64,000 bases of DNA, from NCBI GenBank assembly GCA_026770575.1, contig MU657168.1:968079-1032078 (forward strand). The letters are read 5' to 3'. Positions 46,660-56,578 of the stretch are shown one piece after another (positions within the stretch are counted from its first letter, which is position 1; each line of letters opens with the position of its first letter). Both the position numbers and the translations under genes were made by a program. This DNA is from Pelagophyceae sp. CCMP2097. Its lineage: Eukaryota; Sar; Pelagophyceae. The notes beneath the pieces are model-generated. The model ran no database searches, was not told where the DNA came from, and was given only the letters and a program-made list of their open reading frames with translations.

Positions 46660-48126
46660 ATGTATAAGCCTAAGATGCCCGTCAAGGACGCCATGAGCAA
46701 ATTCCTTTGGCGAAATAAAGAAAAACGCTTCCGCATCCATCAAGACGAGCAACGAAACGTCTCCTGCGAGATCAACCGCAAGCTCCTCGAAATGTGCAGC
46801 GCCGGCGACATCTTGAACCTTTACGACCAGCGAGCGCCGGAGTTCAACCAGGTAAACCTCTCGACGGCGCTGATCCGCTTGGCAAGGATCGTCCACCCAA
46901 ATGCGGGCGTCTTGGACCACCGAATCGCGAGGCTGACCGAGGGCGCGGCGAGGAGCGTGATTTGTAACGTCGACGACTCGTGGGAGCCGCGGCACCTCGC
47001 CCAGGCTTGCTGGAGTGTTGCCAAGATGGGAGGGCTCAGAGCGTCAATGCTCTTCGGCGCAGTCGCGAAGCGAATCCTGGAGCCTGCAAAGTTGGACACG
47101 TTCGACGCGCAGGCTTTGGCCACGACGGCGTGGGGGTTTGCGAAAGCTGGAGCCGAAGCGCCGGAAGTGTTCGAAGCGATTGCGGTGGAAGCGTTGAAGA
47201 AGATGGAGACGTTCAATTCGCACAGCCTCTCAAACCTCGCATGGGCCTTTGCAAAGGCCGGCTGCGAGGCGCCCGGGTTATTTGAAGCAGTCGCGGTTGA
47301 AGCTGCCGTCGGCATGGAGACATTCTCCTCGCGCGACTTGGCAAACATCGTATGGGCCTACTCCACAAAGGACGCAACCGAGGCCAACCGCGCCCTCTTC
47401 ACGGCAGTCGCAAACGAGGCACCGAAGAAGATTGCGACGTTTAGCTCGCAGGACCTCGCCAACACCGTCTGGGTCTACGCGAGGGCGCGCGTCGAGGCGC
47501 CATTGCTCTTCGAGGCTATCGCTTCCGAAGCATCAAAGAAGCTGGCGGCGTTCAACGCGCAAAACCTCGCCAACACGGTCTGGGCCTTTGCGACGGCGGG
47601 CGTATCGGTGCCGGCGCTGTTTGATTCCGTCGCCGCCGAATCGAAAAAGAAGATGGCGACGTTTGAAGCGCAGGCCCTCGCAAACACCGTCTGGGCCTTT
47701 GCAAAGGCGGGCTTCGAGGCGCCGAAACTGTTCGATGCCGTCGCGTTGGAGGCGCCGAAGAAGATTGCAAACTTCCACTCGCAGGCGCTGGTCAACACGG
47801 CCTGGGCTTTTGCGACCAAGGGCGTGGAAGCGCCGGCGCTCTTCGCGGCCGTCGCCGCCGAAGCGGAGAAGAAAGTTGGAAACTTCAACGCGCAGAATAT
47901 CGAGACGATCACGTGGGCTTTTGCTAAGGCAAACGTAGAGGCGCCGGCGCTGTTCCAGGCAATCGCCGCCGATGCCTCAAAGAGGGCCGCGGCGCCCAGC
48001 CCGCACAACGCCACCGGTTGGTCTGTGCCTAAGGGACTCGGGAAAAAAGCCCCCGCGCGGTTCCACGCCAGCGACGCTTCGCGGGCCGACAAGCGCGCCG
48101 CCGACTGGCTCCGCGCGCTCCAATGA
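46660..48126 (+). CDS. OPR-like repeat protein (eight ~37-aa repeats)
   Basis: 488 aa from ATG at 46660 (MYKPKMPVKDAMSKFLW), intronless. After an N-terminal helical region, eight tandem repeats of 37-39 residues run from about residue 145 to 445, with consensus LANTVWAFAKAGVEAP.LF and then A.A.EA.KKM..F. Repeats with this LA..xWAxA signature belong to the octotricopeptide/RAP-associated class, whose members bind organellar transcripts and control their stability or translation in algae and apicomplexans. A C-terminal RAP domain is not visible. The start looks like a weak mitochondrial presequence (basic, with Trp/Phe) but is not decisive. Repeats are also similar at DNA level, with a period of about 111 bp. 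Confidence 0.75.
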   Translation: MYKPKMPVKDAMSKFLWRNKEKRFRIHQDEQRNVSCEINRKLLEMCSAGDILNLYDQRAPEFNQVNLSTALIRLARIVHPNAGVLDHRIARLTEGAARSVICNVDDSWEPRHLAQACWSVAKMGGLRASMLFGAVAKRILEPAKLDTFDAQALATTAWGFAKAGAEAPEVFEAIAVEALKKMETFNSHSLSNLAWAFAKAGCEAPGLFEAVAVEAAVGMETFSSRDLANIVWAYSTKDATEANRALFTAVANEAPKKIATFSSQDLANTVWVYARARVEAPLLFEAIASEASKKLAAFNAQNLANTVWAFATAGVSVPALFDSVAAESKKKMATFEAQALANTVWAFAKAGFEAPKLFDAVALEAPKKIANFHSQALVNTAWAFATKGVEAPALFAAVAAEAEKKVGNFNAQNIETITWAFAKANVEAPALFQAIAADASKRAAAPSPHNATGWSVPKGLGKKAPARFHASDASRADKRAADWLRALQ

Positions 48127-48163
48127 CGTAACGATTCCAACATGTCGATTACAATTGTATGAG

Positions 48164-50001
48164 TCAGCGGCCCCGGGCCCAGAAGAGGTGCGCCGGCGCG
48201 CCAGCGTCCGGGAGGAAGCGGCTCTCCGACTGCCTCGCCGGAGCAGTCTTCGGCCGCTGGCGCGACACCACCTCCCTGTTCAGCTGCGCGTTGCACTCGA
48301 CGGGGTCGCGCCACGACGGCTTCGTGTTTCTCGGCGGGGCCCGCGCCGCCTCGTAGCGCGCGCACACACGCAGCTGCGCCGTCTTCCGGGCGGCGGCCGC
48401 GGCCTGCCAAGCCCGCTCGTGCGCCCTACGCCGCCGTCGCGTGAGACGCTGCCCCCTTGACGAACAAGGCCCCGCATACTCTGACCGACTCACGGGAGCG
48501 GTACCGTGAGGTTGCTCACGACAGACTGCCCAAAGACCGACTGCGAACAGAGCGGCGGCCGCGGCCTCGCCGACTGCGGCCTCGGCTGCAAACCGGCGCG
48601 GTCCCCGGGGCGCCTCGCAGGCGCGGTCCCCGGCCGCCGCGCCTCTGGCCAGAGGCCGGCCGGCCGATTTGCGTCCTGGGCCGCGTCGGGGCGGGCCGAC
48701 TGCCGCGCGTATTGCGCGAGTGCGGTTTCGGTGCGCTCGCGCGCGCGCGCCGCCGCGCGGAGCGTCTCGTCGCGCGGGCACGCGAGGAAAGGCTCGGCTT
48801 TGCCGATGGCGGAATCGCCAAGGCACGTCCGGCCTTTGGACCAGACACGCGCGCGCGATGCGTCGGTGCCAAACGCCGCCGCGAGCGCAGCCCGCCGCGG
48901 CCCGTCCGATGCGCGCTCGTCCCGCGGCGCTTCCGACGCGGGCTCGTCGCGCGGCGCAAAACGCAAATCGGCCGCGAAACGCAAATCGGCCGCGAAACGC
49001 AAATCGGCTGCGCGCTGCGTCTGGAACAAGATGCACGCGTGCGCGTCGAGGGGCCCGGGCGACGTTTGGCCGTACAAGGCCATGGCGTCGATGGCCTCGT
49101 TTGCGGCGGGCGTATTGCGCGGCGGGAGGCGGATGAGCGAGACGCCTCCTCGGCCGTCGTAGGCGAGGGCGACCTTTTTCAGCTGCCTGACTAGGCCCTG
49201 CAGCGCGTCGACGACAAAGGCGCCGTCTTTTCGCTTCGCCGACTGCCGCGCGGCGCGGAACGCGACGTCGAGCGCGGACTCGCCCGTGGTGGCGTTGACC
49301 GTGTACGGGTCCGCCCCGTGATCCAGCAGGCACTCCACCGCGGCGGTGGCGCGGTCGACCTTGCGCTGCCGGTCCGATGCGGCGCCGCGGTGCTGCGCCG
49401 CCGCCAAGGAGCACCGCACGGCGCGCGACACTGCGCTCTCGCCGGCGAGGGTGCCGTCGGTGGCGAGGGCGGCGCCAGACGCTAAAAGGTACTCGACGTG
49501 CTTCAAGTCGCCGCACGACGCGGCGCGGCAGAGCGCGGCGGCGGCGGCGTCGCGCTTCGCGCGCGGCGTCGCGTGCACCAAACCGCGGCGGCCCCGGACG
49601 GCGTCGACGATTGCGCGTCTCGCGTTCCAGGCGGTGGCTTCCGTCGGAAACGCAAGGTGCACGGCATCGAGCCGCTGCGCGGAGACGCCCAAGCCGCGCG
49701 CGAAGACGAGGCGCAAGACGTGCGCTCGGAGGCGGAACGCACCGAGGACGCGCGCGTCGACGAATTTGGCTCGGCGGAGCTGCAGTGCCACTGCCGGCTC
49801 GCCCTTGAGCGCCATGATGAGTTTCACGCTGCCGTCGTACGTCGACGTCACAAACTCGCCCGACGAATCGGCCCACGCCCCCGAACCGTCGCGCCACAGA
49901 GCCGCACGCAGGTCCCAGACGAGGTCGGCCGCCGAGACCGCCTCGGCGTCGATGGCGTCTGCGTCGGCATTTTGGCTTTCAACGCCACCAAGCTGGGGCA
50001 T
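48164..50001 (-). CDS. PH-like / ankyrin-repeat protein
   Basis: Exons 48494-50001 and 48164-48455, with a 38-bp intron (donor GTGAGT), give 599 aa from ATG at 50001. The N-terminal third looks like a PH-like fold (TYDGSVKLIMALKGEP, HLAFPTEATAWNARRAIVDA ending helix). Ankyrin repeats follow: ALCRAASCGDLKHVEYLLAS, then AAVECLLDHGADPYTVNA and SALDVAFRAAR. A linker carries three RFAADL repeats from an 18-bp tandem unit near 48956-49012. The C terminus is Arg/Pro/Gln-rich (PRPQSARPRPPLCSQ), ends after the short intron in a basic helix (RRRRRAHERAWQAAAAARK), and may bind acidic surfaces such as tubulin. It is probably a membrane- or cytoskeleton-associated adaptor. Confidence 0.75.
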
Positions 50002-50103
50002 CGCCAGCGCCGGCGCCGGCCGGCTAGCCCAGCGGCTAACTCAACCGTCAAGCCGCATCGCGGCGTCCAACTCCAAAGATCTCGGGCAGCGCCATGGCCG
50101 CGA

Positions 50104-50138
50104 CCTTGCTTGCTTAAGATCCACCCTGGGTGGGGCTG
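50104..50138 (-). repeat. Dispersed motif, inverted copy
   Basis: CTTGCTTGCTTAAGATCCAC followed by CCTGGGTGGGGCTGG: the reverse complement of the second copy in GH3 intron 5. Confidence 0.85.
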
Positions 50139-50268
50139 GCCCTTGCACTTTGAGCGTAGACAACGGGGTGAACTCTCGAGCGCGATCGATCCCTCGTGAC
50201 TGGCCAGCGGACCTTCACCTGAAGGGCCTTTTGCCGGCATCAGTAGGAGGCTTCCCCACCTCCAATTG

Positions 50269-50652
50269 TTGGTGGGGCTGCGCCCAAGGCTCAACGACAC
50301 ATGTGGATGGCTTTCCCGGGAAATATCGGTCGATACTATCGACGGAAGTCCCGGCAAATGTCGACTGAGAATCGACGTTATTCGACTTTTTGCAACGTTA
50401 ATATCTCAATAAAGGCAAATTGAGAATTTTATCAAATCTTTATTGAGAAAATTCTAAAACAAACATAAATAAGATTGGATTAAATCTTAAAGTTGCCTTT
50501 ATTGAGATATTAAAGTTGAGAAACATGGTATATTTAATAATTTATCGGCAAATATCGACGAAAATCACGGCAAATATGGTATTATCGTTTCGGTAAAAAT
50601 CCCGGCAAACATCGACTCTATGCATATGTGTCGTTGAGCCTTGGCTGCGCCC
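50269..50652. mobile_element. AT-rich MITE-like foldback element
   Basis: Outer arms share CCAAGGCTCAACGACACAT in inverted orientation (about 50284-50302 and 50625-50643). An inner inverted pair, AACGTTAATATCTCAATAAAGGCAA near 50394 (first 20 bases) and its near complement ending near 50517, folds the centre. The centre is strongly AT-rich in otherwise GC-rich DNA and has no ORF. CGGCAAA..TCGAC-type motifs recur near both ends. Size and structure fit a miniature inverted-repeat element. Confidence 0.75.
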
Positions 50653-50703
50653 ACAGAAAGTCCTGACCGTCGGTGGCGCGGGCCGTCGAAGCCCGTGGCG
50701 CTG

Positions 50704-51825
50704 ATGCGAAGCCCGTCGTGGCCCTCGCGGTGGCTCGTCCTGGCGGCCCTCGGCCGCAGTTGCGCGGGCCAAGTCGAAGGCCAGGTCGTCGTCGAGGAGG
50801 TCTACGAGATTGAGCCGTGGCTGCCTGAGCCGGCGGTGGCCGTGCACGTCGGCGGCGGGACGACGTACATCCACGTGTCGCCGGCGGCCGCGGGCGCGAA
50901 GTGCGCGTGGCTGCAGGTGTCGGGCTTCGACGGCAGCATCTGGTTTACCGGGGCGCGCGACGGCGACGCATGCCTCGTGGACGAGTACGGGGCGGACGCA
51001 AGCGGCGCGCCTCAAGGCCGCCTGCTGCGCCAAAGGCGGCTCCGCTTCTCGGGCCGCTGCCGCGCGCGCCTCGCGGAGCAGCGTCCGACCTGGGGCGACG
51101 CGCAGACGCCCGACTCCCAGGTCCGCGGCGCAGTCATGCGCCGGCTCGCCGATTCGCCCGTGTGCGACGAGTCGGCGGGCGGCGCCTTCGACGCGGCGCT
51201 CGCCGGCGCGGCGGGCCCGGCGGCGGATGAGTTGCGGTGGCTGCGGGCGCGCCTCAGCGAGGAGTCGGCGGGGCGCGGCGCTTTCGGCGTGCGCTTTGAT
51301 ATGCAGGGTTTTGGCCACGGCGACACTCTCCTCCTCAACTGGGTCCTCGCGCGCCACGCCGCCGCCACCAAACTCGTCGAGTTCGGCACGTTCGCCGGCA
51401 CGACGGCACTCTGGCTCGCCATGGCCGCGCGGCTTCGCGGCGGCACGGTCGCCACGTTCGACAACGTCGACGTCCGCCACGCTGCTGTAGTGCGCGCCTG
51501 GCTGCCAGACGCAGACTTCTTCCTCGCCGACCTCGAGCACGAGCCCCTCGACTCCAATGCCCTCGCCGCCGTCCAACAAGCCGATTTACTCTTTGTGGAT
51601 GCGGGAGACAAACACGTAGAGGTGCGGCTCTGGGCAAAACATCTCCGGGCGGGCGCCCTGCTCCTCGTCCACGACTGGCTGGCCTCGGAAGCGCAGCAGG
51701 CGCACCCGATTTCCCTCTACCTCGAAAGCCTCGGCTTCGAGGCTGCGTACGAGAGCCTCGCGCAGCGCTTCGAATCGTGCCTCCGCGTGTGGATACGCAC
51801 GTCGGCCGTCGTGGAAACTTCGTAA
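50704..51825 (+). CDS. Secretory-pathway SAM-dependent methyltransferase
   Basis: 373 aa from ATG at 50704, intronless. The start was chosen because it opens a signal peptide (MRSPSWPSRWLVLAALGRSC); upstream in-frame sequence belongs to the foldback element. About 110 residues of unrecognised beta-rich sequence precede a class I methyltransferase fold: motif I LVEFGTFAGTTALWLAMAAR, the acidic strand VATFDNVDV, and DLLFVDAGDKHVEV in the position of motif IV/post IV. This resembles the Methyltransf_24 group, which includes O-methyltransferases of sugars and phenolics. With a signal peptide, it would act in the ER/Golgi lumen or outside the cell. It converges on the GT61-like gene, suggesting (not proving) a role in glycan decoration. 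Confidence 0.75.
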   Translation: MRSPSWPSRWLVLAALGRSCAGQVEGQVVVEEVYEIEPWLPEPAVAVHVGGGTTYIHVSPAAAGAKCAWLQVSGFDGSIWFTGARDGDACLVDEYGADASGAPQGRLLRQRRLRFSGRCRARLAEQRPTWGDAQTPDSQVRGAVMRRLADSPVCDESAGGAFDAALAGAAGPAADELRWLRARLSEESAGRGAFGVRFDMQGFGHGDTLLLNWVLARHAAATKLVEFGTFAGTTALWLAMAARLRGGTVATFDNVDVRHAAVVRAWLPDADFFLADLEHEPLDSNALAAVQQADLLFVDAGDKHVEVRLWAKHLRAGALLLVHDWLASEAQQAHPISLYLESLGFEAAYESLAQRFESCLRVWIRTSAVVETS

Positions 51826-52006
51826 ACGACGCCGCAATCTGCCGCACTTTGGCGCAGGGCCCCTCGGCTGCCAGTGTACGTCTGGACGTAGACAGAGGCG
51901 GACGGGAGGCAGATGCGCACCTTAAAGGCCGGTCAAATGCGCACTCCAAAGGCCGCTCGAGGAGGCCTTGCCCGGGGCCAGGCGGTCCGGAGAGCCCCAA
52001 AACGAT

Positions 52007-54217
52007 TTAGGAGGATCCTCGCGCGCAGGCGGTGTCGTCTGGCCCGGTGCAGACGAGCGGCGGGACGTCGGGGTCGGCAAAGGGCTCGCAGTCGCCGGTC
52101 GCGACGCCGCGGAGGTCGACTGCGCGGCGCACGAGCGCCTCGACAAGGGCGGCGTCGAAGTCTACGACTTCGTTCACCTCGGCCCAGTATTCCGCTCGGC
52201 GCGAAGGCCGGAGGCGCACGGGTTCCGGTCGGCCCGCGAGTTCCACCGACGTGGCGACAACGAGGCCGAGCATCGAGGCGATTGTGGCGTACTCGACGAC
52301 GGACTCGTTGAAGCCGGGCGGCACGAGGACCACGACGGCGGCGTCGCTTCGCATGTAGAGCATGTTTGCCAAGCCCTGGCCCTCGACGCCGACGAGGACG
52401 TCCGTCTCCGCCAGAAGCGCTATTTGGTCCACGTAGCTCAAGTCTTCGAGCGCCACGGCGGCCACGGCGCACGCCGGGCCGCAGCCGCGCCGCGCCGCGT
52501 CGACGACGGCCCCGACGTCGGCGAAGCGGCGCGTGGCGGCGCCGCGCCGATCGATGACAGTCAGGCGGATTTCGCCGCCGGCGGGGGCGTCGTAGCGCCG
52601 CATCGCCGGCGGCGGCGCAAAGTGCTCGATGAGCGCGGCGCGGAGGCGGAGGAGCGCATTTTTGGATCGTGCGAACTGCGAATCCGCGTTTGGATTGCGG
52701 AAGGCGCAGTGGTTCGGGGCGAACAACGCGTGCGTGGCGTGGATCCAGGCGGCGACCATGTCGCGCGAATCGACGTTGACGTCTAAAGAATCGAGGCACC
52801 AGAAGCGGTGGACGGCGTTTTGGGGCAAGGCATCTCGCCAGAGCCGCGGCGGGCCCGTGCCGAGGACGAACTCCATCTGCGACGCCGCGCGCGTGGCCAT
52901 GGCGTCCGTCTTGTCGACCATCAACGCCTCTCCCATTTCCGCGTCGAAAAGGACGAGCGGGGCCTCGCCCTTCTTGTTGGGCCACGCTTCGGCGACGAAC
53001 CTCTCCAGCGCCGTGAGGCCCGTGTATAAAACGTGGTACTGCGACGTCGGCTGCTGGATGAAGCGCGTGGCGAGGACGCGCCTCGTGATTCGCGCCGACG
53101 GCGCCGCGCAATGACTGCTTGTAAAGGCCGCAAACGTCGAGTTGACTCGGCGGACGCGTTTCCAGCCGCCGACGACAGCTCCCGACTGCATACGGCCAAG
53201 CACCCAGTTCGGCGGCGCTCGCAGGAACCCCGCGCCGTTTTCAAAGACGAGCAGCGTCCGCTCCGCGGCGTCGTATGCGACTCTTTCTAAGCGCGAGCGC
53301 CGCGTCGCGAGCGGCACCGCTTCCACATCGTTCATAAAGACGCGCGAACAGCTTCCAACGTCGGCGCACTCGGCGACCCATTCGCGGCCCGGCCGCGGCG
53401 CGTCCAAGGCCGCCGCGGGCGCGACCACGTTGAGCGTGGCCAAGTGCCTCGCGCCCGTCGCCGTCGGCAGCAGCGACGTCTCGGACCGCGCGAAGAGGAG
53501 CACTTCCACCGTGCCCGGCCGGGTGAGCTGCAACGTCCTTAAAATGAAGGGCATCGCCGCCAGCCCCAGCGAGTCGTCGTCGCCTTCTCGAACGTCGTCC
53601 GCGCGCAGCTGGCCCGGCTCGTTCTCGCAAATTAACTCAAAAGACTCGTTTGTGTTCCAGGGCATCAACGCAGCGCCGAACATCCCCGGCGTCGTCGAGT
53701 GTAAAGCGAAGCAGGCGGTGCCCGCGAGCGGCCCGCGGGAAACGAAGCTCAACGGGAAGATGGACCCCTGCGCCACGTCTAACACCACAGGCGGCGCCGA
53801 CCGCCACATGACCGCCAGCGACAACTCCAACTCGGGCGCGCGCGCGCCCGCCGGCACATCGACCGCCGCCGCCTAACGCGCCGCCGTCGGAGGGAACGGT
53901 CGCCGGCGGCCAAGACGTCTTACGTAATCGCCGTCCATCCCGACCACGGCTTGGGTGTCGGCGGCGGCCATGTCCTCGAGGCGCTCGCCGATTGCGGCGG
54001 CGCAGGCATCGGCCTCGGTCGTCCAGAGTTTGCAAATGTAGCGGAGGTACGGGCAGTCTTCGCCGACGGAGAAACCGCTAGCGGGGACTGCGCACGGCAC
54101 CATCTCGGTGCCGTGCGCTGTCTTGACGGCGCTGATCACCCACCGCGGCGCCGCGGCCACGTGCGCCGAGCACAGCACCCACACCGCCGCGCCGCGACGC
54201 ACGCCGCAACGGACCAT
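52007..54217 (-). CDS. GT61-family-like glycosyltransferase
   Basis: Exons 53924-54217 and 52007-53872 (51-bp intron, donor GTAAGA) give 719 aa. Exon 1 supplies a signal sequence or anchor (MVRCGVRRGAAVWVLCSAHV). The long second exon contains an N-terminal unknown region and a C-terminal DUF563/GT61-type domain: YVDQIALLAETDVLVGVEGQ, GLANMLYMRSDAAVVVLVPP and AEYWAEVNEVV. GT61 enzymes (beta-xylosyl-, arabinosyl- and EGF-O-GlcNAc transferases) transfer sugars from nucleotide donors in the ER/Golgi lumen. The donor here is not predictable. The gene is head-to-head with an unidentified secretory protein gene. Confidence 0.8.
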
Positions 54218-54531
54218 GTGGGCTCTTCTCGCAGCTTCGAGGCAATCGTGCGGAGATTTCGTCCCACCTTGGCCCTCCAGACACCTTGACGCCCTCAGAC
54301 TCGCCAAAATCAAAACTCGCCAAAAAACGAAAGAACTCGCAGGTCGGCACACGGACCCAGTGCCGCGGACTGCCATCCCGCCCCGCGACCGCCCTCGAGC
54401 GACCGCTGCATAGCATATCATCACCACTGGGAAAATCCACTGGGAAAATTCCAACGCTTCTCCAACGCCTCTGGAACAGTCAACGGACTTGCTGACGAAA
54501 CAGAAAACAAAAAACGGTGGACAAGAAAACC
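54218..54531. promoter_or_regulatory. Likely bidirectional promoter
   Basis: 314 bp between divergent ATGs. The part near 54532 is AT-richer (CAGAAAACAAAAAACGG). A direct repeat (CACTGGGAAAATCCACTGGG) lies near 54425. Confidence 0.5.
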
Positions 54532-56368
54532 ATGCGCCTTGTCGTTGCCGCCGCGCTGCTGGCGTCCGCCCAGGGGCTGGACTTCCTGAAGGGCCTCCGG
54601 CAGCTCCCGCGAGAGGCGACCCGCGCCGTGCGAGGCCATCAGTGAGTTTGCATCCTTCGGTCGTTTGAATTTTCCGTCGGCCGTTGCGCCCCCATGACGT
54701 TTGCTCCTCTGCAGGCTGCGCCAGGTGGCGGCGTTGAAGAACGGCGTCCAGCCCACGGCGCTCTCGCCGGAGACGGTGCAGAAGATGGAGGCCATCGGCT
54801 TCGAATGGCAAAGTAAGCTCCCCCGCCGCGTACCGTCCTCCGAGCACCGCCCACCGTGCCCTGTAGGCGAGGCGCAGACGTGGAAGCACGTCGGCGTCGA
54901 GTGGCAGCTGGACAAGGTTGCGGCGCGGGACTCGTCTCGGGTCCCAGAGGCCTTTGACGAGGAGTCTGTATACTCGGCCATGGAGGGCATGTTCTTGGAT
55001 GATGAGGACGAGTCGCGCTATCAAGTCGTGAAGAAGCGCCGCTTCAAGCAAAAGTTCGTCGATGAGGCGACGTCGGTCGGCGCCGCGACGTCGCTGGTCT
55101 CGCAGACTTGTCTTCAGCTTGACGTCAAGACGGAGGAACTCAACCGGCTTGGGTTCTTTTTCGACGACAAGCTTGGCAGGTGGATGCGCGGCGCGGCGCG
55201 CCAGTCGGCGCGCACGGTGAAAATAGCGCTCCCCGGCGGCCAGCGGTCGATGACGGTGCGCGCGACGACGGAGGTGGACCTCACGGCCTGCCACCGTTTC
55301 GAGTATGCGCTCTCGAGGGCCATGCTCGACGAGCCGGAGAACGTCGCCGACGGCATCTTCCGCTTCGCGCGCGACGACACATTTCCCCTCGTCTACGCGG
55401 TGGCCCAGTTGAAGCTGTTTGAGGAGTGGCGGTCCTACGACGCACTCGGCAGCGCCGGTTTCGCCGGCGACGACGGTTCTCATCTCGCTCGAGCGGGCGC
55501 CGCGGCCGTCCACGATCCGCAGCTGATGCTCGCCGCCGCCGCGTTCACCGCGCTCCACATGGGCCTGGCGTCGCTGTGGCGCCGGTCCTCGGGAGCTGTC
55601 ACCCTCGACGGCTTTGAAAAGTCGATCGCTGATTCGTTCGTTGGCAACAAGACATCGGCGCCGTACTCGTGGGAGTGGCGCGAGGGCGAGGCGGGACTTT
55701 CATGGCGGACCGCCGCCGCCGCGCTCTCGCTCCTCGCCGCAGTGCCGCGCATCCAAATGGTCCACGGATACGTCCAACCCAAGCTCGAGCTCCTGGCCCT
55801 ACAGACGGCGTCGCTCGACGCGACGCTCGACGGCACGGCGGCACCCCTCGCCGCGGTCACCGCAATCGCCGCAATCGCCGCCGCCACGGCAGCGTTCGAG
55901 CGCGCCGGCCTCCGTTGGGCCCGCGCGCCAAGGTCAGAGGCAGACGAGCTCGAGGCCATTTCGAGCGCGCTGGCGGAGAACGCCTTGAGCGCGCGCCTCG
56001 CCGCGGGCGCCATTTTGGCGCAAAAGGCCAACTCGAAGAAGACTGCGGGCTTCTTCACGGCCAAAACGGCGCAGCTCCACGCTGATCGCATGGCCCAGAG
56101 CGAGGCAGCCTACGCCAAGGTCGCCACGGCCTGGTGCGACGCGTTCCACGACGGCCGCACGGCGCCGGCGGGCGTCAAGGCGGAAAACTTTGCCACCTCG
56201 CACACGACGCTCGCCGGGGGCCGGGCCGCCGTCGCCGCGGTGGCGTACGCCCTCTCGGGCTCCGTCGCCGCGCCGCTGCTCCTGCACGCGGCCGCCGCGG
56301 CGACGGACCTCGCGCCCGCGCCAAAGGTGCCTCCAAAGGCGGCAGCCTTCGACTTTGACGCCGAGTAG
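54532..56368 (+). CDS. Unidentified secretory or plastid-routed protein
   Basis: Three exons (54532-54641, 54715-54812, 54867-56368; introns 73 and 54 bp) give 569 aa. The 54-bp second intron is in frame and stop-free, so reading through it would insert 18 residues. MRLVVAAALLASAQG is a clear signal peptide; a following basic region (KGLRQLPREATRAVRGHQ) could be a transit peptide if the target is the plastid, though the junction is not a textbook ASAF. There are two similar short blocks (AIGFEWQSEAQTW and VGVEWQLDKVAA). Four Ala-rich hydrophobic stretches lie in the C-terminal half (for example VTAIAAIAAATAAFE), possibly membrane helices. No family was recognised. Confidence 0.7.
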
Positions 56369-56578
56369 CAACGCCGACGACCTGCACATACGCACATACA
56401 TGCACATAGAACCGAGGCGCTTCGCCCACGCCCCGCTGCACATACAACCCACACGCCCACACTGTACACACCACCGCAGAGGCGCCACGTTGTCCATACC
56501 GATATTCTAATACACACGCTCTTGACAGCAGCCGGTTCGTTTTTATGAACCATGTCGTGCGTGTGCGTGATTTGCGCG

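Noticed and set aside
53873..55558. 561-codon minus-strand ORF overlapping two genes
   Set aside because: Only its last 98 codons are real (exon 1 of the GT61-like gene). The rest is antisense to the spliced plus-strand gene at 54532-56368 and lacks domain structure.
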